From assembly GCA_003542015.1 (NCBI GenBank), contig DPLL01000180.1:1-5216 (forward strand): DNA of 5,216 bases, written 5' to 3'. Positions 5,206 through 5,216 of the stretch are shown in pieces (the stretch's first letter is position 1; the number at the start of each line of letters is the position of its first letter). This stretch comes from Microcoleaceae cyanobacterium UBA9251 (GTDB taxonomy: Bacteria > Cyanobacteriota > Cyanobacteriia > Cyanobacteriales > Microcoleaceae). Below the pieces are notes generated by a model. That model had not been told where the DNA came from and did not search any database. It saw only the letters and a program-made list of their open reading frames with translations. A program made the translations under genes and the position numbers.

Positions 5206-5216
5206 GATCCCCCTAA
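5206..5216. repeat. Start of a second GATCCCCCTAA-type palindromic repeat, cut by the window end
   Basis: GATCCCCCTAA at the last 11 bases matches the arm of the element at 2490-2502 apart from one fewer C. It lies 28 bases after the stop of the 93-codon gene. The rest of the copy would be outside the window. Confidence 0.45.

Noticed and set aside
1..5216. tRNA, rRNA or known riboswitch
   Set aside because: No cloverleaf, rRNA-like stretch or recognisable aptamer core was seen on either strand by eye.

Overview
The window looks like chromosomal DNA of a cyanobacterium, probably filamentous. Four perfect HIP1 octamers (GCGATCGC at 37-44, 1576-1583, 1730-1737 and 2729-2736) lie in 5.2 kb, with more partial GCGATCG sites. 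The spaces between genes are filled with short palindromic and MITE-like repeats of cyanobacterial type. Genus cannot be settled from the sequence alone.

Region 1 (about 50-2220, minus strand) is a wrecked gene for a type II cation-transporting P-type ATPase. Three pieces remain: an N-terminal fragment, a piece with the C-terminal part of the P domain, and the C-terminal membrane domain. Two events separate them. An internal deletion near a GCGATCG site at about 1959-1967 removed the A domain, M3-M4, the DKTGT phosphorylation site and most of the N domain, and shifted the frame. A 457-bp insertion (747-1203) then split the rest between NIRKF and TYILASN. The insertion has the ends of an IS200/IS605-type element, no transposase gene, and a 3' half rich in small hairpins that resembles the omega/reRNA region of TnpB elements. 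Removing 747-1203 restores the ATPase frame exactly.

Region 2 (2221-2620) has no gene. It holds a perfect 8-bp inverted repeat and a nested palindromic element with C-run/G-run hairpins. The first bases of a second copy of that family are visible at the very end of the window (5206-5216).

Region 3 (2621-4512, minus strand) carries two apparently intact genes: a class II glutamine amidotransferase of the YafJ-like type (257 aa, catalytic Cys2) and a staphylococcal-nuclease-fold protein with a C-terminal OB-like domain (296 aa). They are 227 bp apart and do not form an obvious operon; the nuclease gene has its own good promoter (TTGCAT-17-TAAAAT).

Region 4 (4513-5216) has a 149-bp MITE with TA-flanked inverted ends and REP-like internal repeats, followed on the plus strand by a small unrecognised gene (93 aa).

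Nothing here forms a clear multi-gene pathway. The most interesting item is the non-autonomous IS200/IS605-like element, because its putative guide RNA would address the same ATPase site it occupies.
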